64,000 nt of DNA, taken from contig CBDCLS010000001.1 in NCBI GenBank assembly GCA_965218775.1, forward strand, positions 70,644 to 134,643, written 5' to 3'. The notes below the pieces were generated by a model. The model did no database searches. It was not told the DNA's origin and was given only the letters and a program-made list of their open reading frames with translations. Below are positions 60,416 through 64,000 of this stretch, piece after piece. Origin of the DNA: CAUZIZ01 sp965218775 (lineage in GTDB: Bacteria > Acidobacteriota > UBA6911 > RPQK01 > JAJDTT01). The position numbers were made by a program, and so were the translations under genes. The first letter of the stretch is position 1. Every line of letters starts with the position of its first letter.

Positions 60416-63400
60416 TCAAGCAAAATAGTGAATCCCCTCATCCTCAATGCCTTCCGGCCACTCCGGCCACTCCGGCAACTCCTCTTCCCCCTCGTCGGCG
60501 CCAAGCTGTGACCAGTTTTTCAAAGCCCCAGGCTGGTCACGCCGATGGCCTTCTTGCTGCTGCCCGTCGGATTGAGAGTGGGAGCTGAAGCCATCGACTT
60601 TGAGCCGATCAGGTTCCAAACCCATACCCTGCAGCTTCTCGACAAGTGCCGGGAGCCTCCGCTCGAGAGCCTCTCTCACATCGGGATCATCCACTCTGAT
60701 CTCAACCGCTAGTTCGTTCTTGTGGTTCAGCGAGGTCTTGATTCGAATCTTTCCCAGAAACTCCGGTCTCAATTCAATGTCGAACCGAACCGTCTCGCCG
60801 TTCCTCAGGAAGCGGGAGTGCTGAACGAACTGATTGGCCACAGAGTCAACAAAGGCCGTAGGGTTCTGGAGCCATACGGGAATGGATTGACGACTCAACT
60901 CAGATCCACCGGACGAACGGCCACTGCTGTTGGTGACGTCCTGGCCTTGAGAGGGATTTCCCGCCTCTAGCGAAGTTCCCTTCGGTGACAAGGACAAATC
61001 CACTGCTCTATCGGCTGTTCCGGCCTGGAACACACCGTTCCTCTCGCCAGCCTTCCAGACTCGCTCTGAGGAGTAATCCTTGGGGTCGACTACCTTGTCC
61101 TCGGTCCTGGGAGACCGGTGGCTATCCTCCTGCTCCGAGTCGGGGAAGGCCTTCTTCGGCTGCCGCGTGTCTGGTTCAGGTTCCGGATGCTCTTTGGCTT
61201 TCAGGGGAACCCCTACCCCGTTCCGGATCGATTCGTCCGGCCACAGATTCGGGGAGACAGGACGCGTTGCCTGGCCTGGGCGAGTTGCCTGCTCCACCGA
61301 AGCGTTATCTCGGGGAGATTGTCGCTGTCTTTCCCGGTTCTCTCCTCGAGGGTCCTGGCCGAGCACAATCGAGGTCCGTGCCCATGCATCTATTGCTGAC
61401 TTGGCGTTTTGATCAACGACGGGATCGCTTTGCCCAAGCACTTGGGAAGCCGGCACTTGGACCCGTTCCTGGGAAATCTCTCTTTCGCCTCTTCCAGGCA
61501 GGAGAGTAGCTGGATTCGATTGAGATGCAGGCAGCGTTGATCTTGCTCCCAGCCCTTCCTTCAGGATGCGCCCCTCGGGGGCCGAAACGTGACTCGCTTC
61601 CGGCTCCACTCCAGGCGACTTCGCCACCGGCTGCCCTTCTTTGGTGAGAACTACCGGCTGGCGGCGCTCCGCCCCCGCATCAACCGTCGGACCACTCATT
61701 TTCTTGGGCCAATTCACTGAGCGCCTGCCAACCGAAGATTCACTCGGGACTCGGCCAGTAGGCGAAGGCAACGGGACCTTCTCTCCCCTCGTATCTTGCG
61801 ACTGGCTGCGCGAATCCCGATCCATCCGGACAGAGTTGACTTCGTGCTGCGAATCTTCTTCAGAGCCTTGCTGGGAGGATTTCCAAGCGGCATCACGAGG
61901 TCTGAATTCCGGTGCCGAGTCCTGCGCACTCCGGGCTGCCTGTTCCGTTTGACTACTACTTTCTGCGGTGCCTGTGAGAGGCCTGGCCGTGGTAGGTCGG
62001 CCTATTCCTTCCTGTGAGGCACTCGGCTCGACCGCTCGCGGCGGTCCGCTTGAAGCCTGGGTCAGCCCACGACTCCCACTCCCGGTACCTCCTGTCCGCT
62101 CTCGATCGATCGTCGACTCGTCGCTTCTCGGTTTCTCAACACTGTCTATCTGCGGAGTCTGTTTTGGGGAGGGAAGGGTCTGGGCCCGGACCGACCGTTC
62201 CAGAGGATTCGCTCCCTTTGGCTCCGAGGCAGGAAAGGATCGTGGTCGAGATCGCGATGTCCCCGCGTGCTCCAACCTTGACTTGGTCTCCGATCCGGAT
62301 TCAGGTCCGCGCTTGGACCCGACTCCAGCCTTCCCCTGCCCCCACCCAGAATCGGTGATCTCATCGGGTCCGCCCCTGGTACTCGTGGAACCTTCTCGCC
62401 CCGGGAAGCCCCGGAGTGCTGGACCCAGGTTGGGTGGCAGGGCCAATCGATTCAAGAAGCGCCAAACATCGTCGCTCTTGTGGGCGGGTCGACCGAAACT
62501 GTAGGTCTCTTCTGCGCTCGCAGATCCTCGGCTGGCGTCCGACCCTGAGGTACCCGCTTTCGCAGGACGGCGAGTTCCATCATGCTCCTCACCGTCGCTC
62601 CCGACCCTTGAGGCCGACCCTGATGCCGATGTGTCAGGACGTTCACTGGCAGCGGAGTCCGGGAGACGTGGAGTGGGGTCCTGCCCCTGATTGCGACTCT
62701 CAGCCGCAGAGATTCCTCCTGGCGCCGGCGCAGAAGGACGTTCTGTCGTAACGGCTTCTGGAGGGTAGCGAGTGACATCTGGCCCTTCACTATTGTCTGC
62801 GACCTCTGAGACTGTCCTCGACGCCGGAACGGAAGGGCTTTCAGCAACCGTCTTTCCACCCTGCCCGGCCCTGTCCATCCATTGCTTTGTAACTCCCTCA
62901 GCTAGGGCGGCTCCCCCGTTTGGTAGCCAGACTCGATCTTGGAGAATGTGCGTATGCTTTGTCGCAGCGGAAGAACTGAGTTGACTGACTAGATCCCTGG
63001 GATTCTCGGTGACCTCTATCTGACTCGGTTCTGCAGCGCCCTGACGGCTCGCCGAATCTATAATCTCGGCCCTGCCCTGACTGTTTACGATCTGGTGTGC
63101 TTCTGATCCCTGATTTGCACTGACCCTTCCCGGAACAATGCCACCCGAAGCTTCTCTCTCACCTGGTGATCCGGTGACAAAGACCTCGGCTGGATTGCGC
63201 CCCAGATGCCAGGCAATCGCATCCTCCTGCCGCCAATCAGCAACGGCTCCATTGAATCCGCTCAGACTTGTGGATATCTCTTGTCCCGCCCGCACGACAC
63301 CGCTCCGTCCTGGAACAACCTCGACCCCAGCTTCGGAAGTACGGCCTTCCCCACCCTCCGATTCGGTTGGTGGCCGTTCAACCCGGGCCGCCTCTTCCGT

Positions 63401-63712
63401 CGAAAGAAGCGCCAGAGTCTGAGCGGAGCTTGGGGTTATCTCCGGGTTGGCCTCAGGGGAAAAGACAGAGCTTTGAGTTGTCCGGGAGTCGTCACCCTGC
63501 GAGTCCAGAAGCAAGGGGCTCTCGGCAAATCCCTGCAAGTGCTTCCTGAGGTCACTAGGCTCACCCGTCCCCATGTACCTCTCTAGGTCCAGATCAAAGG
63601 AGAAGAGCTGAGCTAGCAAGTCACCTCGCCATTCTGATCCTTGCGGCTGCTCCGGTGCACCTTTCCCGGCGTCGGAGTTCAGAAAGGTAAGATCTAGACC
63701 AACGTGGTTCAT
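60416..63712 (-). CDS. fliK: flagellar hook-length control protein FliK, very long
   Basis: 1,098 residues from the ATG at 63712; the longer open frame to 63793 contains the sigma-54 promoter, so this start is preferred. The C-terminal Flg_hook domain (about 965-1040) is clear: NGETVRFDIELRPEFLGKIRIKTSLNHKNELAVEIRVDDPDVREALERRLPALVEKLQGMGLEPDRLKVDG. The preceding ~900 residues are disordered, Ser/Gly/Pro/Glu/Arg-rich, with weak repeats (PSAPAPGGISAAESRNQGQDPTPRLPDSAASERP). FliK is normally about 400-600 residues, so the ruler region is doubled. First gene of fliK-flgD-flgE. Confidence 0.9.
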   Translation of the reverse strand: MNHVGLDLTFLNSDAGKGAPEQPQGSEWRGDLLAQLFSFDLDLERYMGTGEPSDLRKHLQGFAESPLLLDSQGDDSRTTQSSVFSPEANPEITPSSAQTLALLSTEEAARVERPPTESEGGEGRTSEAGVEVVPGRSGVVRAGQEISTSLSGFNGAVADWRQEDAIAWHLGRNPAEVFVTGSPGEREASGGIVPGRVSANQGSEAHQIVNSQGRAEIIDSASRQGAAEPSQIEVTENPRDLVSQLSSSAATKHTHILQDRVWLPNGGAALAEGVTKQWMDRAGQGGKTVAESPSVPASRTVSEVADNSEGPDVTRYPPEAVTTERPSAPAPGGISAAESRNQGQDPTPRLPDSAASERPDTSASGSASRVGSDGEEHDGTRRPAKAGTSGSDASRGSASAEETYSFGRPAHKSDDVWRFLNRLALPPNLGPALRGFPGREGSTSTRGGPDEITDSGWGQGKAGVGSKRGPESGSETKSRLEHAGTSRSRPRSFPASEPKGANPLERSVRAQTLPSPKQTPQIDSVEKPRSDESTIDRERTGGTGSGSRGLTQASSGPPRAVEPSASQEGIGRPTTARPLTGTAESSSQTEQAARSAQDSAPEFRPRDAAWKSSQQGSEEDSQHEVNSVRMDRDSRSQSQDTRGEKVPLPSPTGRVPSESSVGRRSVNWPKKMSGPTVDAGAERRQPVVLTKEGQPVAKSPGVEPEASHVSAPEGRILKEGLGARSTLPASQSNPATLLPGRGEREISQERVQVPASQVLGQSDPVVDQNAKSAIDAWARTSIVLGQDPRGENRERQRQSPRDNASVEQATRPGQATRPVSPNLWPDESIRNGVGVPLKAKEHPEPEPDTRQPKKAFPDSEQEDSHRSPRTEDKVVDPKDYSSERVWKAGERNGVFQAGTADRAVDLSLSPKGTSLEAGNPSQGQDVTNSSGRSSGGSELSRQSIPVWLQNPTAFVDSVANQFVQHSRFLRNGETVRFDIELRPEFLGKIRIKTSLNHKNELAVEIRVDDPDVREALERRLPALVEKLQGMGLEPDRLKVDGFSSHSQSDGQQQEGHRRDQPGALKNWSQLGADEGEEELPEWPEWPEGIEDEGIHYFA

Positions 63713-63742
63713 ATATCCATCTCTCGCTTCCCCGTGGACCTG

Positions 63743-63758
63743 AGCAAGCCCCGTGCCA
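63743..63758 (-). promoter_or_regulatory. sigma-54 promoter of the fliK-flgD-flgE operon
   Basis: Minus strand TGGCACG (63758-63752), four bases, TTGCT (63747-63743): full consensus. Start predicted near 63732, 20 bases before the fliK ATG. From 63759 to 64000 I see no supported gene. Confidence 0.85.
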
Positions 63759-64000
63759 AAGAACAGGACAATCACATATTTCCTGTAAACCATTATTTAA
63801 GTGTTACTTATAATCACATCCGTGGAAGATCCAGGACCCGGTTGCCGAGAGACCGTGGGCAAATGTTGCCGCCCTAGAAGGCAAAACAAGGCCAAACCCG
63901 GTCGGGAAGTAGCGTGCTTGGCGGGCTGACCTGGGACGTGAACAAAGGATCACAGGTCACAGGTCACTGAGGAAGGGCCGCTATCAATCTTCGTGGCTAA

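Noticed and set aside
63713..63793. N-terminal extension of fliK
   Set aside because: A full sigma-54 consensus at 63743-63758 overlaps it, so translation must start downstream, at 63712.

Overview
The window comes from a motile, diderm, flagellated bacterium of moderate to high GC. It has FlgH and FlgI (lipopolysaccharide and peptidoglycan rings) and at least two lipobox proteins. At the left edge it has a DUF1549/PSCyt2 protein, a family seen mainly in Acidobacteriota, Planctomycetota and Verrucomicrobiota. That gene, the FliW-CsrA pair, the sigma-54 and sigma-28 flagellar promoters and the IS content fit an acidobacterial-type genome best, but the taxon is an inference and cannot be proven from the window.

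Layout. 1-3.3 kb: metabolic genes (frameshifted DUF1549 protein, cyclase-family lipoprotein, amidohydrolase, small membrane protein). 3.4-9.7 kb, plus strand: motA, a receiver/HD-GYP regulator, flagellin, flaG, fliD, fliS and a FliT-like gene, with three sigma-28 promoters and a CsrA-type hairpin in the flagellin leader. 9.9-26.6 kb, plus strand: a flagellin-glycosylation / nonulosonate cluster behind a near-consensus sigma-54 promoter. It holds a Maf glycosyltransferase, PseB, PseC, a NeuB/PseI-type synthase fused to a cytidylyltransferase, a class III aminotransferase, PseG, a GT2, a radical SAM protein, an ATP-grasp enzyme and a GH57-like protein. The ATP-grasp gene is split by a 2,100-bp IS and the GH57-like gene is frameshifted. 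26.6-27.7 kb: a tRNA-dihydrouridine synthase. 28.1-63.7 kb, minus strand: most of the remaining flagellar regulon in three blocks (flgM to csrA; flgF to flgJ; fliK-flgD-flgE, fliL to flhB and flhA to the MshEN gene), with four more sigma-54 promoters and one more sigma-28 promoter.

Mobile DNA. There are two nearly identical 2,100-bp IS copies (21472-23571 and 52079-58639), both flanked by CTAG. The second is itself interrupted by a 4,455-bp transposon (53909-58363) with perfect 13-bp inverted repeats and a 6-bp target duplication. That transposon carries a DDE/Mu-type transposase, an ExeA/TniB-type AAA ATPase, a RecA/RepA-like ATPase and a zinc-ribbon DUF6431-type protein. An IS1380-family element (32173-33861), an IS1380-like MITE (27935-28108) and an IS630/Tc1-like MITE (51689-51957) are also present. 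Almost all of these sit at CTAG or CTAA.

How it fits together. Sigma-54 promoters precede the export gate, rod, hook, hook-length and glycosylation operons. Sigma-28 (fliA, in the flhA operon) promoters precede motA, the HD-GYP regulator, flagellin and the flgM-flgN-flgK-flgL-fliW-csrA operon, so the last operon feeds back through FlgM on sigma-28 and through FliW/CsrA on flagellin translation. c-di-GMP input is suggested by the HD-GYP phosphodiesterase and the MshEN-domain protein. The best candidates for something undescribed are the four-gene nested transposon and the nonulosonate locus with its fused synthase and unusual accessory enzymes.
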